Assembly: GCA_003245875.1 (NCBI GenBank)
Contig: QKBW01000031.1
Coordinates: forward strand, 1 to 21,844
Origin: Candidatus Kaiserbacteria bacterium
GTDB lineage: Bacteria; Patescibacteriota; Minisyncoccia; Phycocordibacterales; UBA918
Length of the DNA stretch: 21,844 nucleotides
Reading direction: 5' to 3'
In this document: piece by piece, positions 14,008-21,359 of the stretch
Numbering within the stretch: the first letter of the stretch is position 1
How the letters are laid out: every line of letters begins with the position of its first letter
Made by a program: the position numbers and the translations under genes
Notes under the pieces: generated by a model
Seen by the model: only the letters and a program-made list of their open reading frames with translations
Databases searched by the model: none
Told to the model about the DNA's origin: nothing

Positions 14008-15765
14008 ATGAAGGAAAGTTCTTTAGGAAAAGAGCCGACCGCACGCTTTTTGCGGCGTGAAGAGTTGCGGGTACATCCCGAACGCAGCCGCATCGGTCAT
14101 GAGCTTATCGAGCAGCGCTTGCGCGCGGCCGGCTTTCGGGGTGGCATTTCCACCGAACAAAAATATCTTAAGGCCTACAGCACCGACGAAAGTATCTTCT
14201 CCATCAAGCCGCAGATGATCCTCCAACCGCGTGATGGCGCCGACGTTGAACGGGCGGTGCGGGTGGTCGCCAGTGAGATAGACCGCTTCCCTGCCCTTTC
14301 ACTCACTCCACGTGCGGCCGGAACCGGTCTTTCTGGTGGCTCACTGACCGATTCGATCGTGATCGACGTCTGTTCACACCTGCATCATATTCACGACATC
14401 AGCACACATCGCGGCGTCACCACCATCACCCTTGATCCGGGTGTGCCATGGCGCGCGATGGAGCGCCGCCTTAAAGAGCATGGTGTGTACGTACCTTCCT
14501 ACCCCGCCTCAAAAGATATCTGCTCGATCGGTGGTGCGGTCGCCAATAATGCTGCCGGCCCCGACACCCTACGATACGGTCATACCGCCGACTGGGTGGA
14601 GAGTTTGGAAGTGGTACTGCATGATGGCAAAACATACACCATCAAGCAGATCACACATAAAGAATATACAAATCTGATCAAACGACATAACGCCTACGCA
14701 GATATTCTTAAGCGTGTAATGGAGCTTTTGGAAGAGCACGAAACCAGTATTCACCGCGCCCGTCCAAAAACAAAGAAAAACACCGCCGGCTATGCACTGT
14801 GGGACGTGCTTTCCGGCTCAGTTGCGGACTTTAAAAAGGGCAAATCCACCATGGATATGACCCGTCTCTTCTCCGGCAGCCAGGGCACTATTGGCATCAT
14901 TACTCAAATGACCTTGCGCACCATCGCTATATCAAAACACACTACCTTACTTGCAGTACCTATCTTCGATCTCTCTGTTGCAAGCCATGTTGTCACTGCC
15001 GCCCTGCCATACAACCCGATCAATTTGGAACTGTTTGACGCCCTCACCTTTGAGCTGGCGTTAAAGAACCCCGGCTTCTTTAAGCCACGTATGACCTCTG
15101 CCTCCTACTACCACGCCATTCTTTCTATGTACACCACCTACCATGTACGTTGGCTGCGCCGTACGCCGGAGCTGGTCTTTCTTATTACCCTCGATCGCAC
15201 CACCAACCCGGAGCCGGTCTTGGCTGCTATTAGAAAAGCTGGCGGCACGCGCGCACGTGTGGTAACCAACACTGATGAAGTTGAGATGTTCTGGCAAATA
15301 CGACGCGCCAGTTTCTCACTCACCAAATTGATGGACCAGAGCAAACGCCCGGCAGCTTTTTTGGAAGACATGGTCGTACCACCGGAAGACTTAGGAAAGT
15401 TCTTTGCTGAAATACAGCGTCTCTTTAAGAAATATAGTGTTCGCGCGGCAGTACACGGACATGGCGGCAACGGACACTTTCACTTCTATCCCCTCCTCGA
15501 TTTCACCAAGAAGACAACTGGTGATTTGGTTACCAAAATGGCTGAAGACTTTTACGACACTGCTCTCAAGCATCACGGCACCATCTGCGGCGAACATAAT
15601 GACGGCATTATTCGTACCCCACACCTTGACAAACTCTTTAGTAAAAAGATGCTGGCGATATTTGCCGAGCTTGAACACATTTTCGATCCCGATGATATCT
15701 TTAACCCAGGCAAAAAGGTTAATCCACGTTTTGATATCAAGCAGTCATTACGACACGAGAACTAA
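14008..15765 (+). CDS. FAD-binding oxidoreductase, GlcD/D-lactate dehydrogenase-like
   Basis: This is a flavoprotein of the vanillyl-alcohol oxidase fold that oxidises a 2-hydroxy acid such as D-lactate or glycolate; the substrate is not fixed by sequence. The 585 residues contain the FAD-binding PCMH domain, with PRAAGTGLSGG (101-111) and CSIGGAVANNAAG (172-184). The C-terminal FAD-oxidase domain carries HGHGGNGHFHF (483-493) and GEHNDG (528-533). It ends in the family-type segment FDPDDIFNPGKKV. There is no fused iron-sulfur domain. A longer frame starts at 13957, but that would place the start upstream of the promoter; the ATG at 14008 follows the TACAAT box. A perfect hairpin begins at the stop codon. 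Confidence 0.9.
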   Translation: MKESSLGKEPTARFLRREELRVHPERSRIGHELIEQRLRAAGFRGGISTEQKYLKAYSTDESIFSIKPQMILQPRDGADVERAVRVVASEIDRFPALSLTPRAAGTGLSGGSLTDSIVIDVCSHLHHIHDISTHRGVTTITLDPGVPWRAMERRLKEHGVYVPSYPASKDICSIGGAVANNAAGPDTLRYGHTADWVESLEVVLHDGKTYTIKQITHKEYTNLIKRHNAYADILKRVMELLEEHETSIHRARPKTKKNTAGYALWDVLSGSVADFKKGKSTMDMTRLFSGSQGTIGIITQMTLRTIAISKHTTLLAVPIFDLSVASHVVTAALPYNPINLELFDALTFELALKNPGFFKPRMTSASYYHAILSMYTTYHVRWLRRTPELVFLITLDRTTNPEPVLAAIRKAGGTRARVVTNTDEVEMFWQIRRASFSLTKLMDQSKRPAAFLEDMVVPPEDLGKFFAEIQRLFKKYSVRAAVHGHGGNGHFHFYPLLDFTKKTTGDLVTKMAEDFYDTALKHHGTICGEHNDGIIRTPHLDKLFSKKMLAIFAELEHIFDPDDIFNPGKKVNPRFDIKQSLRHEN

Positions 15766-15813
15766 GTGAGACACAAAGGGCCGCGGCAAAGCCGCGGCCC
15801 TTTGTGTCTCACT
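15765..15813. terminator. Very long perfect hairpin after the FAD oxidase gene, no T tract
   Basis: Arms of 23 bases (15765-15787 and 15791-15813; AGTGAGACACAAAGGGCC at the outside-left) pair perfectly around an AAA loop. The stem begins on the last base of the TAA stop codon. No T run follows on either strand, so it is not a textbook intrinsic terminator. It could stop polymerase by stem strength, block 3' decay, or be a palindromic repeat. Confidence 0.7.
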
Positions 15814-15886
15814 GCCACACCCTTTGCCTCTTGTCCAATTTTATGTTTTGACTATCAATTTTGTCGGTTGTGCACAGGTAAACATA

Positions 15887-15914
15887 CTGACATCTGGTCG
15901 ACAGATACTATTAT
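15887..15914 (+). promoter_or_regulatory. nrdJ promoter
   Basis: CTGACA (15887-15892), a 16-bp spacer and TATTAT (15909-15914) predict a start near 15921 and a leader of about 23 bases. The leader is rich in A and C and has no Shine-Dalgarno. It is too short for a cobalamin riboswitch. Confidence 0.5.
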
Positions 15915-15943
15915 GTAACTGTTAAAAACTAACCACCACAAAA

Positions 15944-18238
15944 ATGTCTACCCAAAAGCGTGCATCCACGTCCTCTGTTAAAACTATCGTTAAACGAGAC
16001 GGCTCGAAGGTACAATTTGATAGTAGCAAGATAGAGCGTGCTGTCGAAAAGGCCATGATCGCCGCCGGCGAACATGTTGACCACGTGCCACAAAAAATAG
16101 CGGCTGCAGTCGCCAGAAAGCTTGCTGCCCAAAAGCGCAAGAACGCGAAGTTTGTTCCTACCGTTGAAGGTGTTCAGGACTTAGTAGAGCAAGAACTGAT
16201 CCTCCAACAGTTTGCCGCCACAGCCAAAGCTTACATCATCTATCGAGCAGAGCGCTCCAAGGTACGTGAGTCACAGGAGCTCGCTGTACCACAAGAGATC
16301 AAAGATATTATTGCTGAAAGTAGCAAATACTTTACCACTCCATACCAAGAATTTATCTTCTATCAGTTCTACTCTCGTTGGAGTGACGAACTCGGCCGTC
16401 GCGAGACCTGGGTCGAAGCGATCGATCGCTTCATGGATTTCATGAAGGAACGCTTAGACAACAAACTCACCGCTAAAGAATATTCAGAAGTGCGTGAAGG
16501 CATCCTCAAGCAAGATGTTTGTCCTTCTATGCGTCTTTTGTGGTCTTCTGGCAAGGCCTGTCGTGCGACTGATGTAACCGCGTACAACTGTGCGTATATC
16601 GCCCCAACCACCTGGCGTGACCTCTCCGAGATCATGTACGTTTCTATGTGTGGCGCTGGTTGTGGCTACACCGTTGAACCGGAAAATGTCGAACAATTCC
16701 CACAGATCCAGAAGCAAACCGGTAAAAAGGCTAAGCCTATTGTTGTTGAAGACAGCAAGATCGGCTGGTGTGAAGCTTATGCAAAGGCCTGTGAAGTATG
16801 GTCATCCGGTCAAGACGTCGACATCGACTATTCTGAAGTGCGTCCAGCTGGCGCCCGACTCGCTACTATGGGAGGTCGCGCCTCAGGCCCGGCCCCTCTA
16901 CAGGAGCTCATGCAGTTCACCCGCAGCAAGATGCTCGCCAAGCAAGGGCGTCGTCTCTCTACCATCGACCTTCATGACATCATTTGTCAGATCGGTCTGA
17001 TCGTGGTGGCTGGTGGTGTTCGCCGTTCTGCCCTCATTTCCCTTTCTGCGCTTGACGATATCGAGATGCGCGACGCTAAGAAGGGTGCTTTCTGGCAGAC
17101 TAACGGACAGCGTTCTATGGCCAACAACTCAGCCGTATACGAAGCCAAGCCAACTGCTGAAGAATTCCTACAAGAATGGACATCATTGGTAATGAGTCGC
17201 TCTGGCGAACGCGGTATATTCAACCGCGGTGGCCTTGAGGGCCAAGTACCGGCTCGTCGTTGGAAGAAACTCAAGGATCAAAAGCAGGTCGGAGTAAATC
17301 CTTGTGGTGAGATCTACCTTCGCAGCAAGCAATTCTGTAACCTCACCTCGATCGTGGTACGCCCTGGTGACAGCATGAGTGAGCTCAAGCGCAAGATGCG
17401 TTTGGCCACCATTCTCGGTACCTACCAGGCAACACTGACCAACTTTGAATATCTCTCTGACGATTGGAAGAACAACTGTGAGGAAGAGCAATTGCTTGGT
17501 ATCTCTATTACTGGTTACTACGACAACCCGATCGTCCGCAACGACAAGAACCTGGAAACCCTGCGTGATGCCGGCGTAGAAGTAAACAAAGAATACGCCA
17601 AGCGCTTTAAAAGGAACCCTTCATCAGCTGTTACCTGTGTGAAGCCACACGGTAACTCTGGCCAGCTCTTGCGTGTTGGTAGCGGTATGCACCCATGGTA
17701 CGCACCATACTTTATTCGTCGCGTACGCATCAGCGTCAACGACCCGCTTTTGAAACTGGCTCAAGACCAAGGTGTTCCAATTAAGCCGGAAGTTGGTTAC
17801 TCAACTAGTAACGCCACTACTATGGTATTGGAATTCCCGGTCAAAGCTCCCGAAGGTGCTGTCTGCAACAAAGATGTGTCCGCACTCGAAATGCTCGAGG
17901 AGTGGAAGCGTCTGAAAGTGCACTTCACTGAGCATAACCCATCAGTCACCATTTATGTCGGCGACGACGAGTGGATGAAAGTTGCAAACTTCGTCTACGA
18001 AAACTGGGATATTGTCGGCGGTCTTTCCTTCTTGCCACGCACCGACCACGTGTACCAGCTGGCACCATACGAAGAGATCACTAAAGAGGAGTACGAGCGC
18101 CGCTTCAAGGAACTTGGTGATATCGACTTCTCAAAACTCGTTATTTACGAAAAATCAGACAATACGATCGGAGCGAAAGAGTTGGCTTGTGCCGGCGGTA
18201 CGTGCGAAATTGACGTTGATCTGAAAGATCTGAAATAA
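15944..18238 (+). CDS. nrdJ: Adenosylcobalamin-dependent (class II) ribonucleoside-triphosphate reductase
   Basis: This enzyme reduces ribonucleotides to deoxyribonucleotides using a cobalamin-generated thiyl radical and needs no oxygen. The 764 residues begin with an ATP-cone regulatory domain (about 12-105, TIVKRDGSKVQFDSSKIERAV). The catalytic barrel follows. NPCGEI supplies the predicted radical Cys454 with Asn452 and Glu456; Cys465 and Cys216 are the likely disulfide pair by comparison with the Lactobacillus enzyme (whose Cys408 and Cys419 show the same 11-residue spacing). The C-terminal tail ACAGGTCEI has the Cys749/Cys754 pair that re-reduces the active site. The chain looks intact. 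The adenosyltransferase gene follows 9 bases later, which fits the cofactor need. Confidence 0.95.
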   Translation: MSTQKRASTSSVKTIVKRDGSKVQFDSSKIERAVEKAMIAAGEHVDHVPQKIAAAVARKLAAQKRKNAKFVPTVEGVQDLVEQELILQQFAATAKAYIIYRAERSKVRESQELAVPQEIKDIIAESSKYFTTPYQEFIFYQFYSRWSDELGRRETWVEAIDRFMDFMKERLDNKLTAKEYSEVREGILKQDVCPSMRLLWSSGKACRATDVTAYNCAYIAPTTWRDLSEIMYVSMCGAGCGYTVEPENVEQFPQIQKQTGKKAKPIVVEDSKIGWCEAYAKACEVWSSGQDVDIDYSEVRPAGARLATMGGRASGPAPLQELMQFTRSKMLAKQGRRLSTIDLHDIICQIGLIVVAGGVRRSALISLSALDDIEMRDAKKGAFWQTNGQRSMANNSAVYEAKPTAEEFLQEWTSLVMSRSGERGIFNRGGLEGQVPARRWKKLKDQKQVGVNPCGEIYLRSKQFCNLTSIVVRPGDSMSELKRKMRLATILGTYQATLTNFEYLSDDWKNNCEEEQLLGISITGYYDNPIVRNDKNLETLRDAGVEVNKEYAKRFKRNPSSAVTCVKPHGNSGQLLRVGSGMHPWYAPYFIRRVRISVNDPLLKLAQDQGVPIKPEVGYSTSNATTMVLEFPVKAPEGAVCNKDVSALEMLEEWKRLKVHFTEHNPSVTIYVGDDEWMKVANFVYENWDIVGGLSFLPRTDHVYQLAPYEEITKEEYERRFKELGDIDFSKLVIYEKSDNTIGAKELACAGGTCEIDVDLKDLK

Positions 18239-18247
18239 GCACGGCTT

Positions 18248-18775
18248 ATGCTGTACACACGTAGAGGTGACGACGGCACTTCAGGGTTGTTCGGCACTAA
18301 AGAACGCTTGGGGAAAGACAGCGTTGTCTTTGAAGCACTCGGCACACTTGATGAGCTCAACTCTCAGCTTGGCCTGTGTCGCGCCCTGTTATTCGAAAAA
18401 AAGATCGAGGGTGAACTACAGAAAGACCTGATCACCATTCAAGAATGTCTGTTCATTGCACAAGCCGAACTGGCTGGTGCTGAAAAACACCTGACCAAAG
18501 CCTCCATAGATATACTGGAACAAGCGACCGCGCGTGCCGAAGCGCGCATAGAGAATCCACACGCTTTTGTCATACCAGGTAGTACTGTTTTGTCAGCACA
18601 CTTTGACATTGCACGTACGGTTGCACGACGTGCTGAGCGTACACTGGTTCGTGCTATAATAGACACAGGAGTGATCTCTGCGGAGACAAAGGCCTACCTC
18701 AATCGTCTCTCGAGCTTTCTCTATGCAGCAGCACGAGTATTCGCAGACAAAAACGAATCCTCTCCATCATATTAA
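18248..18775 (+). CDS. ATP:cob(I)alamin adenosyltransferase, PduO type
   Basis: It transfers the adenosyl group from ATP to cob(I)alamin to make the cofactor that the upstream reductase needs. The 175-residue product shows the PduO pattern. An N-terminal ATP-binding stretch TRRGDDGTSGLFGTKERLGKD (4-24) is followed by LGTLDELNSQLGL (31-43), FVIPGSTVLSAHFDIART (107-124) and VARRAERTLV (125-134). The family usually has PGG where this has PGS. It lies 9 bases after the nrdJ stop, with no Shine-Dalgarno or separate promoter seen, so it is likely made from the nrdJ transcript. No corrinoid synthesis genes are in the window; salvage is inferred. Confidence 0.94.
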   Translation: MLYTRRGDDGTSGLFGTKERLGKDSVVFEALGTLDELNSQLGLCRALLFEKKIEGELQKDLITIQECLFIAQAELAGAEKHLTKASIDILEQATARAEARIENPHAFVIPGSTVLSAHFDIARTVARRAERTLVRAIIDTGVISAETKAYLNRLSSFLYAAARVFADKNESSPSY

Positions 18776-18854
18776 AATCTCTCTTTGTAGCAATTTGGTC
18801 AGCAGTAACCGTTTACCAAAATTTTGCTATGTTACCAGCCTTAACAAAAGTAAT

Positions 18855-19292
18855 ATGTCATTCGAAAATCCTAGTGAAAAACCGCCTTTGAGTGAGCTTG
18901 GCCAATACGTATGCGATGAAGTATGTAGGATCATCGAATTGACTGAAGAAGACTTTGAGAACGCCAGCAACAAAGATCTCAAACAGTTTGATGATCTGCA
19001 ACTTCATGCAAAATACTTGCAACAGCGAACACCGGGAGATATGAACGCTCCTTGGCATGCACCAGCTGAGTGGCTGGTAGTTGACCTTGATTCAATACTA
19101 TCTTCTGCATTAGATAACATAGACAGCAAAGACAAGCGACCCTTAGAGGATATTCTTAATGACTTAATTGAGAAGGACGCGCTCCCAGACCGCCGAGTAC
19201 CAGGTATACCTTCATACAAACAGGAACTGGCGTCAATTTTAAAGGCGCTTATAGCTACAGGTAATCTTAATAAGTTAACCGGAGAACGATGA
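18855..19292 (+). CDS. Hypothetical acidic soluble protein (145 aa)
   Basis: The product is not recognised. It is 145 residues, acidic, without a signal or membrane helix, and mostly helical. Segments include LGQYVCDEVCRIIELTEEDF, a His/Trp-containing middle (MNAPWHAPAEWLVVDLDSIL) and a C-terminal helix ending in LTGER. Two cysteines lie near 20 and 24 but no metal motif is complete. A longer frame starting at 18723 would overlap the adenosyltransferase gene; the ATG at 18855 is preferred. A TGC-TATGTT extended -10 (18825-18833) would give a leader of about 15 bases, and no Shine-Dalgarno is seen. A bidirectional terminator follows the stop directly. It is AT-richer than nrdJ. Confidence 0.72.
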   Translation: MSFENPSEKPPLSELGQYVCDEVCRIIELTEEDFENASNKDLKQFDDLQLHAKYLQQRTPGDMNAPWHAPAEWLVVDLDSILSSALDNIDSKDKRPLEDILNDLIEKDALPDRRVPGIPSYKQELASILKALIATGNLNKLTGER

Positions 19293-19293
19293 G

Positions 19294-19326
19294 TTAAAAA
19301 CAGCCGCTTACAGCGGCTGTTTTTAA
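19294..19326. terminator. Bidirectional terminator between convergent genes
   Basis: A perfect 15-bp stem (19294-19308 with 19312-19326, core AACAGCCGCT) has a TAC loop. The stem's outer A/T pairs supply a T run in both directions, so it can serve the plus-strand gene ending at 19292 and the minus-strand gene ending at 19343. Confidence 0.9.
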
Positions 19327-19342
19327 ATTCAACAATCTAAAA

Positions 19343-19678
19343 CTACTCCTTCTCCTCTTCCTTTTCCGATGTGGGAGTAGTTTCGGTATTCGGCATGACC
19401 GGTGCAGCTGGTGCATCTGCCTTGGTAGAACCAGGCATAATGGATGAAATGCGCTGCTTAGCAATAACGAACAGATAGAATATCTCCAAGAGACCTGCTG
19501 TATTCAATATCAACATAGCAATAAACCATGGCTTTTCACCACGATGTGCCGCCACCCAAAGGCCCCATCCTTTCCATGCCAGTGACCATACGGCAACCAG
19601 CAAGAAAAGAAGCCAAGTGCCCCCAACGATACCGGGCCCAAATCCTTGGTATCCCCACATTTCATAATATCCGTGCAT
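19343..19678 (-). CDS. DUF5652-like two-helix membrane protein
   Basis: The 111-residue product has two membrane helices (about 17-35 and 51-74). They are joined by a short loop with the pattern WSLAWKGWGLWVAAHRGEKPWFIAMLILNTAGLLEI, split here across both helices. This pattern resembles DUF5652, a domain frequent in parcubacterial genomes with no assigned function. The C-terminal tail is Pro/Thr/Glu-rich and ends in a run of Glu and Lys. Start choice is uncertain: the ATG at 19678 gives MHGYYEMWGYQG, while a GTG at 19720 would add 14 residues. TATACT at 19744-19749 is the best -10 box and leaves about 58 bases before the ATG. The function is unknown. Confidence 0.78.
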   Translation of the reverse strand: MHGYYEMWGYQGFGPGIVGGTWLLFLLVAVWSLAWKGWGLWVAAHRGEKPWFIAMLILNTAGLLEIFYLFVIAKQRISSIMPGSTKADAPAAPVMPNTETTPTSEKEEEKE

Positions 19679-19690
19679 AGATTCAAAGTT

Positions 19691-19754
19691 GTTACTCGAA
19701 TAACACCTACGCGATACCACCTGGTACCGAGTATGTTACTCATAGTATAACACC
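19691..19754. repeat. Imperfect direct repeat in the promoter region of the DUF5652-like gene
   Basis: GTTACTC followed by ATAACACC occurs at 19691-19707 and again, with 3 extra bases, at 19735-19754. The upstream copy (on the minus strand) contains the TATACT -10 box; the other has a degraded version. This could be a duplicated promoter or a pair of regulator sites. Confidence 0.5.
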
Positions 19755-19804
19755 AGTGACGGTCTGTTAATAAGACTCCGCTACCCTGCCTGTGCGGAAA
19801 TAAA

Positions 19805-19859
19805 CAAAAGGCCACCTATTTTGGTGGCCTGTGGGCGGCGGCGCTAGTCGCGCCGCCGC
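19805..19859 (-). terminator. Paired hairpins at the end of the SRPBCC gene
   Basis: On the minus strand a 10-bp all-GC stem (19850-19859 with 19835-19844) spans the stop codon. An AGGCCACC/GGTGGCCT stem (19823-19830 with 19809-19816) follows, then a T-rich run. The second is a normal intrinsic terminator; the first adds a very stable structure over the translation stop. Confidence 0.8.
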
Positions 19860-20293
19860 ATCACACGTTTCTTCCACCGCCAGTGACGGTGGGCGTAGAA
19901 GACCTTCGCGAAGAGCCAGATCGCCGGCGTGAAGAAGCCGGCATCGATGAGAACCTCATCGCGGTAGATGCAGGCCGAGCCGTTGAGGAGCGGCTGCAAC
20001 CACATGCAGTGCGACCAGCGCTTGATCGCGCCGCCATGCTCCTCGGTAACGATGTAGTGCTGTGCATCATCCTTCGCGACCACGCGAACGAAGTGATCAC
20101 TGGGCGACAGAATGCCAAAGAGTCGCGGCCGTAGGTTAATCTCCTGCCCCACTTCCCATCGTTCTGGCCACTCTGCTACTGTGTCGTAGCTCATCATCCC
20201 CCTGGCCACTTCTGCCAAGGTCTTCGTTTGTTGCAGCTTCTCCCAAGCCTCATCAAGGCCGATATGGAGCAGCGATTCCTGGTATATACGCAT
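19844..20293 (-). CDS. SRPBCC (START-like) superfamily protein, unknown ligand
   Basis: The 149-residue product reads as a Bet v1/START-like helix-grip fold. It has an N-terminal strand with a long helix (LLHIGLDEAWEKLQQTKTLAEV) and alternating strands (INLRPRLFGI, DHFVRVVAKD, YIVTEEHGG). The C-terminal helix contains the FTPAIWLFAKVFYAHRHWRWKKR pattern typical of one SRPBCC subgroup. Such proteins bind hydrophobic ligands; the ligand is not evident here. The ATG at 20293 is used; AGGAGG lies about 11 bases upstream, farther than ideal. It has its own promoter (20363-20390) and terminator and is clearly GC-rich beside its AT-rich surroundings, so recent acquisition is possible. Confidence 0.7.
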   Translation of the reverse strand: MRIYQESLLHIGLDEAWEKLQQTKTLAEVARGMMSYDTVAEWPERWEVGQEINLRPRLFGILSPSDHFVRVVAKDDAQHYIVTEEHGGAIKRWSHCMWLQPLLNGSACIYRDEVLIDAGFFTPAIWLFAKVFYAHRHWRWKKRVMRRRD

Positions 20294-20362
20294 CCGAATA
20301 ACGGCCTCCTCTCAGCTTTTTCCAGAAAAATACCATTCTCCGCTTCCCGCGGCCCGTCCAGC

Positions 20363-20390
20363 ACTATACCACAAAACATAAAAACTTCAA
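20363..20390 (-). promoter_or_regulatory. Promoter of the SRPBCC gene
   Basis: On the minus strand TTGAAG (20385-20390), a 16-bp spacer and TATAGT (20363-20368) with TGG before it. Transcription would begin near 20356, leaving a leader of about 60 bases that includes AGGAGG. Confidence 0.7.
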
Positions 20391-20558
20391 TTGCTTTTGT
20401 TTCTGTAAAGAAGAAATAAAGATATGTCTCCGGCTTCACAGTTGACCCACATACAAAGCAGTTTGTTTTGTCAAATGTGATGAAATCATAGCTTTTGCTC
20501 GAACCCACTTCGCACGCGCTGAGCGCGTAGTAACTTTTGCGTACGTTCACCACACTTC

Positions 20559-20609
20559 AGCACCTCAGCACAGCTCGCTCGTTTCGCTCGCGCGAGCTGC
20601 TGTGGTGCT
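20559..20609. repeat. Imperfect hairpin downstream of the SDR gene
   Basis: AGCACC pairs with GGTGCT on the outside and CAGCTCGC with GCGAGCTG on the inside, with a small internal loop and a 13-base tip. There is no T tract. It could end SDR transcription weakly or be a palindromic repeat at the edge of a transferred segment. Confidence 0.6.
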
Positions 20610-20627
20610 TCCGTGAGTTCGCTAACC

Positions 20628-21344
20628 TTAGCTATTAACGACTATATTTTGCCCTGTTGTACTCGCCGAACGATCAGTAGCTAGATAGAGAATTGCATTT
20701 GCAACTTCTATAGATTCTATCAATTTGCCAAGAGGTTTGTTTGCTAAGGTTGCTTCTAGTTCTTCTCTTGGTGCTGTTAGCCAATAACCCGTATTAACTG
20801 CACCTGGAGACACGGAATTCGCTCGCCCAAACGGAGCCAATAGTTTTGCGTATCCTTGCGTTATATTTATCACTCCTGCTTTAGCCGCTCCATATGCCAA
20901 TTCTTCATGGCTTCCCGATAACCCCAAGCGTGAAGCAACATTTACCATTACGCCAAATTTTTGGTCTTGGAAAATCGGTATTACGTACTTTGATACATTC
21001 ATAACTGAAATTAAGTCTTGTGCTAACGTCTGCGACCATATTTCTTCTGTCCCATTCCACTCATCTCCATCAATATATCTGCCCGCGTTGTTTACCAATA
21101 TATCAATCTGACCAAATTCTCTGTGCACGTCTGAAACAAGTTGTCTTGCAGATTCTTCGCTACTCAGTTCGACTTGAAAGCTCACAGCTCTAATGCCTTT
21201 CTTAAAAATTTCTGAAACTACTTCATCCGCGCCTTTTTTATTGGTGTTGTATGTTAAAGCCACGTTATATCCTTCGCTAGCAAACAGCTTCGCTGTTTCC
21301 GCTCCGATTCCGCTTGATCCTCCTGTGATTAAGACTGTTTTCAT
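20628..21344 (-). CDS. Short-chain dehydrogenase/reductase (SDR)
   Basis: This is an NAD(P)-dependent oxidoreductase of the classical SDR family with a Rossmann fold; 238 residues is normal. It has the nucleotide-binding TGGSSGIG (7-14), the NNAG structural motif (85-88), catalytic Ser138 in NVASRLG, and the Tyr151/Lys155 pair in YGAAK. The substrate cannot be read from the sequence; 3-oxoacyl-ACP reductase-like or sugar/alcohol activity are both possible. The gene is visibly richer in A and T than most of the window. A TATAAT box ends 6 bases before its ATG. Upstream it abuts a truncated recombinase gene, so it may belong to a transferred segment. Confidence 0.93.
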   Translation of the reverse strand: MKTVLITGGSSGIGAETAKLFASEGYNVALTYNTNKKGADEVVSEIFKKGIRAVSFQVELSSEESARQLVSDVHREFGQIDILVNNAGRYIDGDEWNGTEEIWSQTLAQDLISVMNVSKYVIPIFQDQKFGVMVNVASRLGLSGSHEELAYGAAKAGVINITQGYAKLLAPFGRANSVSPGAVNTGYWLTAPREELEATLANKPLGKLIESIEVANAILYLATDRSASTTGQNIVVNS

Positions 21345-21350
21345 GGTGTG

Positions 21351-21359
21351 ATTATAGCA
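21351..21359 (-). promoter_or_regulatory. Extended -10 promoter of the SDR gene
   Basis: TGC then TATAAT (21351-21356) on the minus strand ends 6 bases before the ATG at 21344, a leaderless arrangement. It lies exactly at the junction with the recombinase fragment. Confidence 0.65.

Larger units (their letters stand above)
20294..20627. other. Gene-free stretch between the SRPBCC and SDR genes
   Basis: No convincing gene is present. The right part holds a long imperfect hairpin (20559-20609) and a short palindrome ACGCGCT-G-AGCGCGT (20513-20527). The left part holds the promoter and leader of the SRPBCC gene. A minus-strand frame of 119 codons runs through it but overlaps the next gene and looks like chance. 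Confidence 0.6.

Noticed and set aside
15061..15678. Three minus-strand frames of 78-110 codons opposite the FAD oxidase
   Set aside because: They overlap each other and the conserved C-terminal motifs of the oxidase; none has a start signal.
15766..15943. Cobalamin riboswitch before nrdJ
   Set aside because: The predicted promoter leaves a leader of only about 23 bases, and no B12-box structure was found; the upstream hairpin is a simple palindrome.
20194..20553. 119-codon minus-strand frame across the region upstream of and into the SRPBCC gene
   Set aside because: It overlaps the SRPBCC gene in another frame, spans that gene's promoter and leader, has no Shine-Dalgarno or fitting -10 box, and its translation shows no family pattern.
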